DNA of 64,000 bases from DASUVM01 sp963704675. GTDB lineage: Bacteria; Patescibacteriota; Saccharimonadia; Saccharimonadales; Saccharimonadaceae. The notes beneath the pieces are model-generated. The model ran no database searches and had not been told where the DNA came from. It saw nothing but the letters and a program-made list of their open reading frames with translations. The position numbers were made by a program, and so were the translations under genes. This document shows, in pieces, positions 33,257-40,699 of the stretch. Where the stretch lies: positions 186,001 to 250,000 of the forward strand of contig OY969928.1 of assembly GCA_963704675.1 (NCBI GenBank), written 5' to 3'. Position 1 is the first letter of the stretch. Each line of letters opens with the position of its first letter.

Positions 33257-33504
33257 CTCTCGCAATCGCTATCGCGACTGGGTCCTGCCACTCAAGGCAA
33301 ACCTCCCCATGGTGCTCGCTAAAGCTGCGCGCCATGGGTTCCCCTCCTTCCGCGTCACCCTGTAACAGTGCGCTGGATAGGCTTGGATATTACTCCTCGC
33401 CTATCTCGCGCACGGATAGCGGGTGGCGCGGTAGAAGGGGCACTCGCCGCACGGAGCTTTGCGAGTACGGCGGGGAAGTCGTCTGGAGCGACAGGACCCG
33501 GTGC
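33257..33504. repeat. dimeric inverted-repeat element, copy A
   Basis: About 248 bp between rsmG and trpS. The left unit (about 33257-33363) begins CAATCGCTATCGCGACTGGG. The right unit (about 33418-33504) is its diverged reverse complement, ending GACAGGACCCGGTGC. Conserved blocks in both are GGGTCCTG, TCCCC, CTCGC..AAGCT, CCCCT, CCGCG and CACCC. The ~50-bp spacer holds a GCGC-GATAGGC / CGCCTATC-GCGC stem. A second full copy is at 59125-59370 and a single left unit at 34938-35035. It fills most of the 407-bp gap before trpS. Confidence 0.88.
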
Positions 33505-33568
33505 TGTTAGGCTGGATAATAGTTAAACTCCTCCTTAAATGCACTTTAAATAACTACAGGAAATAATC

Positions 33569-34612
33569 ATGACCACCGAAAAACAAATCATCTTAACCGG
33601 CCTTCGGGCTAACAACGATCTCACGCTAGGTAATTACCTTGGTGCTCTTTTGCCAATGGTTGATATGGCCAAAAAGCGGGCCAATGATTACCAAATTAAT
33701 CTGTTTGTGCCTGATCTTCATAGCTTCACCACACCAATTGACCACAGCACGCTTTATGAACAAACTATGAAAAACCTACGTGTTTATATTGCCGCCGGTA
33801 TGCCCATTGAACACCAAAACGTTTATATGTATCGTCAAAGTTATGTACCAGCCCACTCAGAGCTTACCTGGATTCTTGACTGCTTCACCGGTTTCGGTGA
33901 AATGAACCGCATGACGCAGTTTAAAGATAAATCAAGCAAACTGAATGCAGATCGCATAAGTGTCGGTTTATTTAACTATCCTATTCTTATGGCGGCAGAT
34001 ATTTTACTCTATGGTGCCGCCTATGTACCCGTTGGCGATGACCAAACGCAGCATCTTGAGTTTGCCCGTGACATCGCAGGGCGTGTGAATAATCAATTTG
34101 GCGAAATCTTCACCGTGCCACTTGCCGTGCCAAAACAGCACGAGTTCTTCGGCAAAGATCAGGGCTTAAGAATTCGCGACTTGCTCGATCCAACTAAAAA
34201 GATGAGTAAGAGCGATGAAACAGGCAAGGGCGTGATTTTCTTAAGCGATACACCAAACGAAGCCACTAAAAAAATCATGACCGCCACCACCGATAGCCTC
34301 GGTAAAATCGATTTTAATTGGGAAACGCAGCCGGGCATTACAAATTTACTGCAAATTTTGTCATTATTATCCGAAGAGCCACTCGAAGCTATTAAAACAG
34401 AGTGGATTGGCCGCGAACGCTACGGCGAGCTTAAGCAAGCCGTTGCCGAAGCTGTTAAGCAGTTCCTCATTGATTTTCAGGGTCGTTTTGCAGCCGTCAA
34501 CGAAGCCGCACTACTTCAAAAGCTTGAATATAGCGAACATGCCATTAACGAAGTTGCTAACCTGACACTTTACAAAGTGCAACAAGCTGTCGGCTTACGG
34601 CCAAAAGGCTAA
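33569..34612 (+). CDS. trpS: tryptophanyl-tRNA synthetase
   Basis: 347 aa, class I synthetase charging tRNA-Trp. The HIGH-type signature is TLGNYLG (about 20-26), and KMSKS is at about 211-215. VGDDQTQHLEFARDIA is also typical. SD CAGGAAA is weak. The repeat element lies 65-310 bp upstream, but there is no convincing T-box specifier domain. Confidence 0.97.
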   Translation: MTTEKQIILTGLRANNDLTLGNYLGALLPMVDMAKKRANDYQINLFVPDLHSFTTPIDHSTLYEQTMKNLRVYIAAGMPIEHQNVYMYRQSYVPAHSELTWILDCFTGFGEMNRMTQFKDKSSKLNADRISVGLFNYPILMAADILLYGAAYVPVGDDQTQHLEFARDIAGRVNNQFGEIFTVPLAVPKQHEFFGKDQGLRIRDLLDPTKKMSKSDETGKGVIFLSDTPNEATKKIMTATTDSLGKIDFNWETQPGITNLLQILSLLSEEPLEAIKTEWIGRERYGELKQAVAEAVKQFLIDFQGRFAAVNEAALLQKLEYSEHAINEVANLTLYKVQQAVGLRPKG

Positions 34613-34617
34613 ACAAT

Positions 34618-35568
34618 ATGCGTCTTGATGCCTATGTTGCCGAGTATTGGCCTGAACAATCACGTTCAACCTGGCAAAAACATATTAAAGCCGGCTATGT
34701 GACTGTCAATGATGAAGTTGTAACCTCAACAAAGTATGAACTTGGTGAAGATGATGAAGTAAAAGTTAATCCGCCAAAACAACCCGATTTTACGAGCGAA
34801 ACGCTGCCGATTCTCTACGAAGATGAAAATGTGACAGTCATCGACAAACCTGATGGCGTTTTAACGCATGCCAAGGGTGTATTACTGGAAGAGTTTACAG
34901 TAGCTGACTTTATGCACTCTCGTTTCAGCATAGACTCACAGGGTGACACGGAAAGAGGGAACCCACCGCGCGCAGGCGATAGCGCGAGCACGGCGGGGAG
35001 GTCTGCCTTGAGTGGCAGGACCCAGTCGCGAAGCGAAGAAACAAGAACAGCAATCGTACACCGCCTTGACCGCGACACCTCAGGCGTTCTCATTTGTGCC
35101 CGCAACCCTACCGCACATAGCTTTTTGCAAAAACAATTCTCGCTCAAAAAAGCCAAAAAAACATACCTGGCAATCCTTGATGGTGAACCAAAACAACACG
35201 AAGCTATCCTTCGTTTGCCCATTGAACGCAACCCGAAAGCACCGGCAACCTTCCGAGTAGGTTCAAACGGCAAACCTGCCGAAACGGCCTACAGAGTACT
35301 CTGGACGGATGGCGAGCAGACGCTCGTTGAACTAAAGCCCCTTACTGGGCGCACCCACCAGCTACGTGTGCATATGGGTTATCTTGGCACACCAATTATG
35401 AACGACCGCTTTTATAACTCAAAAAAGCCAGCAGGCCGCTTAGCGCTACATGCTTTTAAGCTTGAAATCACCGTTCCCGGCGGTGAAAGAAGAACATTTA
35501 CCGCCGATGTGCCCGAAAGTTTTAAAGAATTGCTGCCAACAAAAGGACAATTATGGCTTCCGGGCTAG
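34618..35568 (+). CDS. RluD/RluA-family pseudouridine synthase carrying an in-frame repeat insertion
   Basis: 316 aa. N-terminal S4 domain (MRLDAYVAEYWPEQSRSTWQ), then the catalytic domain: ILYEDENVTVIDKPDGVLTH, and motif II HRLDRDTSGVL with the catalytic Asp (about 148). TGRTHQLRVHMGYLGTPIMND confirms the family. Between motif I (about 95) and motif II sit about 33 foreign residues (about 107-139, QGDTERGNPPRAGDSAS and on). They are encoded by a single unit of the repeat element in reverse orientation. The frame is intact. Its 3' end overlaps holB by 16 nt. It makes pseudouridine in rRNA or tRNA; the site is unknown. Confidence 0.92.
   Translation: MRLDAYVAEYWPEQSRSTWQKHIKAGYVTVNDEVVTSTKYELGEDDEVKVNPPKQPDFTSETLPILYEDENVTVIDKPDGVLTHAKGVLLEEFTVADFMHSRFSIDSQGDTERGNPPRAGDSASTAGRSALSGRTQSRSEETRTAIVHRLDRDTSGVLICARNPTAHSFLQKQFSLKKAKKTYLAILDGEPKQHEAILRLPIERNPKAPATFRVGSNGKPAETAYRVLWTDGEQTLVELKPLTGRTHQLRVHMGYLGTPIMNDRFYNSKKPAGRLALHAFKLEITVPGGERRTFTADVPESFKELLPTKGQLWLPG
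34938..35035 (-). repeat. single unit of the repeat element, inside a CDS (copy C)
   Basis: Read on the minus strand it gives GACTGGGTCCTGCCACTCAA, GGCAGACCTCCCC, and ends TCCGTGTCACCCTGT, matching the left unit of copy A almost base for base in the first ~33 positions. About 98 bp, roughly 33 codons, so the host reading frame is kept. Confidence 0.9.
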
Positions 35569-36362
35569 TGCTACCGCAGTTTACTGATTTTAAATCACAA
35601 ACGCATGCCATTATGCTAATTGGTGTGAGTGGCCATAGCTCAATCTACGAAGCTGGCAGACTTGCACGCCGTATCGCGGGCAAGGAGGGGGTCGTGCAAC
35701 ATATTATGAGAAACGAAGACAAAACAGGCATCGCCATTAGCCAAATTCGTGAACTTTATACTGCCACAAGGCCTAGATCAACCGGCAGTAAACGAATATG
35801 GATCATTGAAGATGCCGAAACTATGTCGCTTGACGCACAAAATGCTTTCTTAAAACTACTTGAAGAGCCACCAGCCGACGTTATTTTTATTCTTTGCGTC
35901 AAAGATGCAACGATCCTGTTGCCAACCATTCGTTCGCGTGTGCAAAGTTTGCAGTGCCAACCAGTTAAACAAGAGATAGCCCAAGATTACCTTCAATTTA
36001 ATAAAATACCTACCGGTCTTATTCCTCAATTACTTTTTTTAATGGCAGGTAGTGCTTCTGAGTTAGTAAAACTTACCAGCGACGACAAATACCGCCAGGC
36101 TCAATTAGAGCTTGCCGCCATAGCTAAACGGCTTATAAGCGCCCCGACTTATGAAAAGATTATTATCATTCAAAAAAGTACGACCGATCGAGAACGAACA
36201 CTCACTATATTACGCTTAGCACTCCAAATGCTGATGATGCTGGCTCCACAGCAAGCCGAATACAAAACAGCCCTCAGCCAATTAACACAATTCCTCAAAG
36301 CTTTTGAACGCATTAGTCAAAACGGCAATGCCAAGATACAATTATTACAAGCTGTTTTATAA
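35553..36362 (+). CDS. holB: DNA polymerase III delta-prime-like clamp-loader subunit
   Basis: 269 aa. The Walker B region and downstream IEDAETMSLDAQNAFLKLLEEPP (in parts; about 92-114) is the hallmark of DnaX/HolB proteins. The site of Walker A reads GVSGHSSIYEAG without the GK(S/T), as expected for a delta-prime that does not hydrolyse ATP. Sensor-like TIRSRVQ (Val in place of the usual Cys). The C-terminal half is helical. Start at the MASGLVL ATG inside the end of the pseudouridine synthase gene. Confidence 0.85.
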   Translation: MASGLVLPQFTDFKSQTHAIMLIGVSGHSSIYEAGRLARRIAGKEGVVQHIMRNEDKTGIAISQIRELYTATRPRSTGSKRIWIIEDAETMSLDAQNAFLKLLEEPPADVIFILCVKDATILLPTIRSRVQSLQCQPVKQEIAQDYLQFNKIPTGLIPQLLFLMAGSASELVKLTSDDKYRQAQLELAAIAKRLISAPTYEKIIIIQKSTTDRERTLTILRLALQMLMMLAPQQAEYKTALSQLTQFLKAFERISQNGNAKIQLLQAVL

Positions 36363-36367
36363 CAGTA

Positions 36368-36376
36368 TGATAGAAT
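36368..36376 (+). promoter_or_regulatory. extended -10 box of the TPR gene
   Basis: TGATAGAAT, 10 nt before the ATG at 36387 with no SD, giving a leader of 3-4 nt at most. Confidence 0.55.
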
Positions 36377-36386
36377 AAGAACGATT

Positions 36387-37043
36387 ATGTACGCATTACT
36401 TGTGCTCAGCGTGCTGGGCGTTTTCAGTTATAGAGCATTCGTGCGCGAGCCAAAGGCTAGTGCTGTTCACCCTATGAGCTTAACTGCCCGACTTGATAAA
36501 TTATGGGAAGTAGCCCAAGAAAGTGTCAAAGATCGCAAATATCTGCGGGCCGAACGTGCGTTGCTTACTATCTTAAAGGTTGATGCGCGTAACGCCACAG
36601 CCTATAATCGTCTCGGCATTCTCTATGCTCGGCAGCGCGAGTATCAAGACGCTATCGAATGTTTCGAAATTGCTCAAAGTTTAGAACCAAGTTCATCAAG
36701 TTTACATAATGTTGGGCTTATCTATTACGAAACAGGGAACTACCAAAAAGCTGCCATTGCTTTTGAGCAAGCCCTTGCCATGGAAAGCGACGTGCCCTCA
36801 CGTTATATTGCGTATGCAAAGGTGCAAGAAAAACTAGGTAACGATAAAAAAATGATCGAATCCCTTGAGCGTGCTACTGAATTAGAACCAAACCCGCAAA
36901 CACTCCGTCTTCTCGCTCAAGCTTATGAGCGCACTGGTCAGCATGAGCTCGCTGAAAAAACTCAAGCCGCAATTGCCCATATGACCCCTGAGGTCACGAT
37001 ATCGCATACACCGGCGCGACCGCCTCGCCGTGTTGTTATGTAG
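36387..37043 (+). CDS. membrane-anchored TPR protein
   Basis: 218 aa. The N-terminal hydrophobic segment (YALLVLSVLGVFSYRAFV) anchors it. Tetratricopeptide units follow from about residue 45: NATAYNRLGILYARQREYQDAIECFEIAQ, SSLHNVGLIYYETGNYQKAAIAFEQAL and NPQTLRLLAQAYERTGQHELAEK (in parts), i.e. at least three to four repeats. A protein-protein scaffold at the membrane. It follows holB and precedes a spacer. Confidence 0.88.
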   Translation: MYALLVLSVLGVFSYRAFVREPKASAVHPMSLTARLDKLWEVAQESVKDRKYLRAERALLTILKVDARNATAYNRLGILYARQREYQDAIECFEIAQSLEPSSSSLHNVGLIYYETGNYQKAAIAFEQALAMESDVPSRYIAYAKVQEKLGNDKKMIESLERATELEPNPQTLRLLAQAYERTGQHELAEKTQAAIAHMTPEVTISHTPARPPRRVVM

Positions 37044-37176
37044 GCTAGCATCTATCTATAATCATAAAGGTTTAATAAATTATTTAGTTGACGATGCCTG
37101 GGTGGCTTTGAGAAAATAGAATGGGTTAACGATGTTAGCCTATGTAAGTTTAACTTTCGGGAAGAGAGGTAACTTC

Positions 37177-37368
37177 ATGCAACCCAGGTTCACGCAGTGG
37201 CGCAAGAGCAGTTTCTCGGACGACTACACCATGGACAAGTGCGTCGAGGTTTCGATGCCGGCTATCGGCAATGTCACCGGCGTGCGTGACTCGAAGAGCC
37301 CGGGCGCCGGCACGTTGGTGCTGCCTCGAGGCAACTGGGCCGGCTTCATCGGAACGGTGACGGCCTAG
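37177..37368 (+). CDS. DUF397 protein (actinobacterial-type)
   Basis: 63 aa. WRKSSFSDDYTMDKCVEV, VTGVRDSKSPGAGTLVLP and GNWAGFI match DUF397 (typical WRKSSYS..CVEVA...VRDSKdPdGPvL..W..F). DUF397 proteins are almost confined to Actinobacteria, where they usually pair with a helix-turn-helix XRE regulator. No such partner is next to it here. ATG at 37177 after GAGAGG. The gene is strikingly GC-rich with third-position G/C, unlike its surroundings. It is followed by a 17-bp perfect hairpin. Horizontal acquisition from an actinobacterium, possibly the host, is inferred. Confidence 0.88.
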   Translation: MQPRFTQWRKSSFSDDYTMDKCVEVSMPAIGNVTGVRDSKSPGAGTLVLPRGNWAGFIGTVTA

Positions 37369-37376
37369 CGTAAGCC

Positions 37377-37417
37377 GTAACTCCGGAGAAGCCAATTGCC
37401 GGCTTCTCCGGAGTTAC
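37377..37417 (+). terminator. terminator of the DUF397 gene
   Basis: GTAACTCCGGAGAAGCC (37377-37393) with GGCTTCTCCGGAGTTAC (37401-37417), perfect 17 bp, no T run. The following bases to 37625 hold no gene I can support. Confidence 0.7.
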
Positions 37418-37625
37418 GTATGAAGACTTGTCTTATCGGTGCAATAAGATCGTTTTTAGTTCAAGCACAACTTTTTCAAAGTGTCGCATTTAGCCGAAGG
37501 CAAACTATAAATTTCAGCTCAACCCGAGCAAGCTCCCGGTCTCAGGAGGCACCGCTTCTGAGATCGGACTCGACCACTACAGTTTCAGAAGATACTACCT
37601 GCAAAGAACAATGGCTATATAGCTC

Positions 37626-37654
37626 TTGAGATATTGAAAAAAATAAGCTACTAT
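37626..37654 (+). promoter_or_regulatory. promoter of the tRNA-Thr/tRNA-Tyr unit
   Basis: TTGAGA (37626-37631), 17-bp spacer, TACTAT (37649-37654), 25 nt before the tRNA. Confidence 0.7.
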
Positions 37655-37679
37655 AACACTTGTAATTTAACTTTTTTGC

Positions 37680-37755
37680 GCCGACATAGCTCAGCCGGTA
37701 GAGCAACGGTTTTGTAAACCGTGGGTCGTGGGTTCGAATCCCTCTGTCGGCTCCA
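37680..37755 (+). tRNA. tRNA-Thr (UGU)
   Basis: Acceptor GCCGACA/TGTCGGC, anticodon stem ACGGT/ACCGT with loop TTTGTAA (anticodon TGT), T arm GGGTTCGAATCCC. CCA is encoded. Confidence 0.97.
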
Positions 37756-37837
37756 CGTCGAAAGTTGCTACAACCTTAAATATTTTTGGCAAACAAGTGA
37801 CCTAAAATATGGATAGAAGCGTAACTCATTCCGACGA

Positions 37838-37922
37838 GCTGGGGTAGTGAAGCGGTCAAACACATCTGACTGTAAATCAGACGGCTCAGCCTTCGGGGGT
37901 TCGAATCCCTCCCCCAGCACCA
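37838..37922 (+). tRNA. tRNA-Tyr (GUA)
   Basis: Acceptor GCTGGGG/CCCCAGC, anticodon stem TCTGA/TCAGA with loop CTGTAAA (anticodon GTA), long variable arm as in bacterial tRNA-Tyr, encoded CCA. Confidence 0.96.
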
Positions 37923-37959
37923 AGAAAAAATCTGAGTTCAATACTCAGATTTTTTCTTG
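37921..37959 (+). terminator. terminator of the tRNA unit
   Basis: CAAGAAAAAATCTGAGT / ACTCAGATTTTTTCTTG, 17-bp perfect stem, 5-nt loop, starting at the tRNA-Tyr CCA. Confidence 0.92.
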
Positions 37960-38010
37960 GTTTAGGAAAGTTCGAATCTCGAGATAAAAAATGAATGCAA
38001 CTAATACTTT

Positions 38011-38250
38011 ATGCTTAAATATATATCCGAATTCGAAAAATCCAATCAGGAGTCGAGCAATCCCCAGCCTGAACGCTTACTAACATTAGATGAGGCATGG
38101 AATACAGAACTTAAAATAGGTGATGTCATACACGGCCTCCGTGCAACCGATGATTATGACACTATCGAAGTGCTTGCTACTGAATATTTCGAAGCTGAAT
38201 TAAGAAGATGCCGATTCATTTCTACTCCCTTAGGCGCGGCGGATCAATAA
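38011..38250 (+). CDS. hypothetical protein
   Basis: 79 aa, acidic: LKYISEFEKSNQESSNPQPERLLTLDEAWNTELKIGDVI (in parts). A TAATAC box lies a few nt before the ATG, so it may be leaderless; there is no SD. Not recognised and without close neighbours. Moderate doubt that it is expressed. Confidence 0.45.
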   Translation: MLKYISEFEKSNQESSNPQPERLLTLDEAWNTELKIGDVIHGLRATDDYDTIEVLATEYFEAELRRCRFISTPLGAADQ

Positions 38251-38292
38251 GTACCCTCTTAGCAGAATCAAGAATTAATTCTACCATAAGAA

Positions 38293-38322
38293 AACGCCAC
38301 AGACCATAAAGCCCGTGACGTT
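38293..38322 (-). terminator. probable terminator of the SH3 gene
   Basis: AACGCCAC (38293-38300) with GTGACGTT (38315-38322), one mismatch. On the minus strand TTTTC follows. Confidence 0.5.
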
Positions 38323-38358
38323 CCCTGTAGGAGTGTATAGGTCTTTTAGTTTTCTATC

Positions 38359-38829
38359 TTAGCAGCGAACTAAACTGCCGCGGCCTTTCAAGAGATCGTC
38401 ACGAACCCAACCGGCATAGTGCGTCTTGACGTCACGGAGATATGTCCAGGTGCGCCCATCTCTAACAGTATAGCAGTGATAGTCGGCCTTGTGACTCTTT
38501 TGGCCTTGTGCGCAAATCCTACTATCTTTATTGGGGGCACGACGGATGTTGACGTTATTTACTTCGAAATATTTGCCCCAGGCTGAGCTGTCTTTGTCTT
38601 TTGGAGCAGGGCCGCACGCCTTAATTGGGTCGGCTTCGGGGGTGGCCTCTGCATTTGCTTCACCCATTACTGTTTTGGCTTTGATGTCTGCGGCAGTGGC
38701 AGAATCGGCAGGACTAGCACTAGCTGGAGCAGTTAAACCCAGGCATAAGCCTGCTCCAAGCATGACAGCAATAATAGAAAAACGGTTTTTAGGCTTTAGA
38801 ATAAGTGACTGACTGGATAGTTTATTCAT
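38359..38829 (-). CDS. secreted SH3-domain protein
   Basis: 156 aa. Signal peptide: basic KPKNRF, hydrophobic IIAVMLGAGLCLGLTAPASA, cleavage after ASA (about 38). An Ala/Glu-rich linker follows, then an SH3b-like domain (YFEVNNVNIRRAPNKDSRI, DGRTWTYLRDVKTHYAGWVRDDLL in parts). Bacterial SH3 domains usually bind peptidoglycan. Five Cys in the mature part suggest disulphides. The mature architecture resembles small actinobacterial secreted SH3 proteins. ATG after GGAGGTT. Confidence 0.85.
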   Translation of the reverse strand: MNKLSSQSLILKPKNRFSIIAVMLGAGLCLGLTAPASASPADSATAADIKAKTVMGEANAEATPEADPIKACGPAPKDKDSSAWGKYFEVNNVNIRRAPNKDSRICAQGQKSHKADYHCYTVRDGRTWTYLRDVKTHYAGWVRDDLLKGRGSLVRC

Positions 38830-38912
38830 AATGAACCTCCATGTACTTATTTACTTTTTTAACCTCTAACCCCTACACTTCTATTATAACAAGGCTAGCA
38901 ATGTTACATGAC

Positions 38913-40148
38913 TCACCCCATAATGGTTATACTTTGCCCAATCAATAATGCCCCTGCTGCCAAGGCACCTGCCCACGGCAAAAAGTGTGGCGAAATACGC
39001 AGCTTTTGCTCTTCTTTGACATCGCGCCTCCGAATAACAATGAGTGACACATTAACAGCCAAAAATACGAAGAGTAGGAGCAAGCTCGTAATCTGAGCCA
39101 GGCTTTCAATCGGCAACCAAAGCGCACAAAACAGCGCAATGGCAGCGATAACCAATAAACCTCTTGCCGGAACATGAGAGCGCGACAGCTTTGCAAACCA
39201 CGGCGTCATCCAACCCCGATTAGAAAGACCGTATAAGAACCGCGAGCACATAATAATATTTACAAGCACGCCGTTTAGAGTTGCTATTAAGCTAACTATT
39301 ACGATAATCCCTGTTGCATTACCAGTAGCTGTTCGATAAGCGTCGGCAAGCGGTGCACCACTATTGCCAAGTTTGTCAGGCGGCAAAACACCGAGCGCTA
39401 CAACAGCAACCGCAATGTAGAGTAAGGTAACGATAGCCATTGCAGCTAAAATAGCCTTCGGAAAAGCCACCCGCGGATTTTTGACTTCTTCGGCAATATT
39501 AACCATATCTTCAAAGCCAACAAAAGCATAAAAGGCAATGAATGAAGCCGCAATAATCCCCGTTAACACAGCACTATCGATTGTATTAATAGAATGCAAG
39601 AACTCAGCGTTAAATACCGCAATAGTATCTGGTTTTGCAAATAAAATACTACCTACTAAAAATAGGAGGCCTCCAATTTCAACAATTGTTAAAATCGCTG
39701 CTGAGCGCACTGATGCTTGAATGCCCCGAAGCATAACGAAAGTTAGCAAGATAATAACAAGTGTCGTAATGAGCGCGGGTGGCCACGATACAAGCGAATG
39801 GAAATAACCCGTAAAACCTTTTAAAAGCACCGCCGAAGAAATAGTGCCCGCCAATACTAAAAGTAAGCCAATAACAGTTGCGATGCCTTTTTTACGAAAT
39901 GCCTCATATAAGTAAACTGAGATGCCGGCACTCACCGGAAAACGCCCGGCCAGCTCAGCATATGCCAGGGCAGCACAAAAAGCTACAAGCGCAGCAATAA
40001 TAAAAGCAATAACCGAGAGATAGCCAGCAGGTTCGGTGACTTTGCCTATTAATACATATATCCCCGCGCCAACAATATTACCAAGCCCATAAAGTGTCAG
40101 CATTGGTGTTGTAACGACTCTTTTTAATGCAAGGTTTTGTTTTTTCAT
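38913..40148 (-). CDS. amino-acid permease, APC superfamily
   Basis: 411 aa from MKKQNLALKR at 40148; the longer frame runs into the promoter. About 12 TM helices. GLGNIVGAGIYVLIG (helix 1, unwound substrate site) and GFEDMVNIAEEVKNPRVAFPKAIL (in parts) are APC hallmarks. It takes up amino acids, in keeping with a host-dependent cell lacking amino-acid biosynthesis. The start is 6 nt after a TATAAT box, so the mRNA is leaderless. It is divergent from the 40197 gene. Confidence 0.93.
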   Translation of the reverse strand: MKKQNLALKRVVTTPMLTLYGLGNIVGAGIYVLIGKVTEPAGYLSVIAFIIAALVAFCAALAYAELAGRFPVSAGISVYLYEAFRKKGIATVIGLLLVLAGTISSAVLLKGFTGYFHSLVSWPPALITTLVIILLTFVMLRGIQASVRSAAILTIVEIGGLLFLVGSILFAKPDTIAVFNAEFLHSINTIDSAVLTGIIAASFIAFYAFVGFEDMVNIAEEVKNPRVAFPKAILAAMAIVTLLYIAVAVVALGVLPPDKLGNSGAPLADAYRTATGNATGIIVIVSLIATLNGVLVNIIMCSRFLYGLSNRGWMTPWFAKLSRSHVPARGLLVIAAIALFCALWLPIESLAQITSLLLLFVFLAVNVSLIVIRRRDVKEEQKLRISPHFLPWAGALAAGALLIGQSITIMG

Positions 40149-40154
40149 ATCTTG

Positions 40155-40160
40155 ATTATA
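40155..40160 (-). promoter_or_regulatory. -10 box of the leaderless permease gene
   Basis: TATAAT on the minus strand, 6 nt before the ATG at 40148. Confidence 0.65.
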
Positions 40161-40184
40161 GCGCTTGTGGCAACAGTTCAATGC

Positions 40185-40190
40185 TATACT
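40185..40190 (+). promoter_or_regulatory. -10 box of the leaderless 40197 gene
   Basis: TATACT, 6 nt before the ATG at 40197. It mirrors the permease -10 across a 48-bp intergenic region. Confidence 0.6.
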
Positions 40191-40196
40191 AAAGGT

Positions 40197-40433
40197 ATGA
40201 AAAATATCTTTATTCTGTTCATCGTCAGCCTCGTTGCTTTACTGCTCGGCTTATTCTTAGTAGGTTTGGGGCTAATTATTGCCATTTTTGCCGGTGCCGA
40301 TTGGCTCTATTTAAGCCTCATAGGGTTATTATTGGCGGCAATTGCCGGTTATGCCATTTATGCATTAGCGAGATACCTCAAAAAGATAGGCTCTTCAATT
40401 AAAAGACTCCGTGTAAAAGCTAGAGTTAAATAG
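40197..40433 (+). CDS. small membrane protein
   Basis: 78 aa. Two to three hydrophobic stretches: IFILFIVSLVALLLGLFLVGLGLIIAIFA (in parts, about 4-32) and LYLSLIGLLLAAIAGYAIYALA (about 37-58), then a basic C terminus (KKIGSSIKRLRVKARVK). ATG at 40197 chosen by the -10 position. Family not recognised. Confidence 0.6.
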   Translation: MKNIFILFIVSLVALLLGLFLVGLGLIIAIFAGADWLYLSLIGLLLAAIAGYAIYALARYLKKIGSSIKRLRVKARVK

Positions 40434-40489
40434 GGCTTCACCCCTTGAGTTTAAGCTTAAAAACAGATATAATTACACTAATATTTTGC

Positions 40490-40564
<75 letters not shown>

Positions 40565-40652
40565 GGGATTTATTTCACATTTTAAATTTGCCAGACGGAC
40601 CGCCCCTGCTAACACAGTATTGGCCCTTCGTGAGCTGCCACCGGCAACTCAT

Positions 40653-40683
40653 GGGTCTCGGGTTCAAGTCCCGATCGTGGCTC
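40653..40683 (+). repeat. 31-bp direct repeat, second copy (att-like)
   Basis: Identical over 31 bases to the tRNA-Thr 3' end, then diverges just before the CCA. The 90 bp between copies carry no gene. Such a tRNA 3'-end duplication is the scar left by a tyrosine-recombinase integrative element. Confidence 0.85.
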
Positions 40684-40699
40684 ATGAGTAGACTCAGTT

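Noticed and set aside
33162..33568. T-box riboswitch upstream of trpS
   Set aside because: GGGTGGCGCGG in copy A resembles the T-box antiterminator word, but the same sequence is in copy B, which is not near a synthetase. It is part of an inverted unit, and no specifier loop for Trp is seen.
34815..35273. 152-codon minus-strand ORF in the pseudouridine synthase gene
   Set aside because: Antisense shadow of a well-supported enzyme, with no SD or known motif.
37396..37629. 77-codon ORF after the DUF397 terminator
   Set aside because: No SD, low-complexity Ser/Arg composition, starts inside the terminator hairpin.
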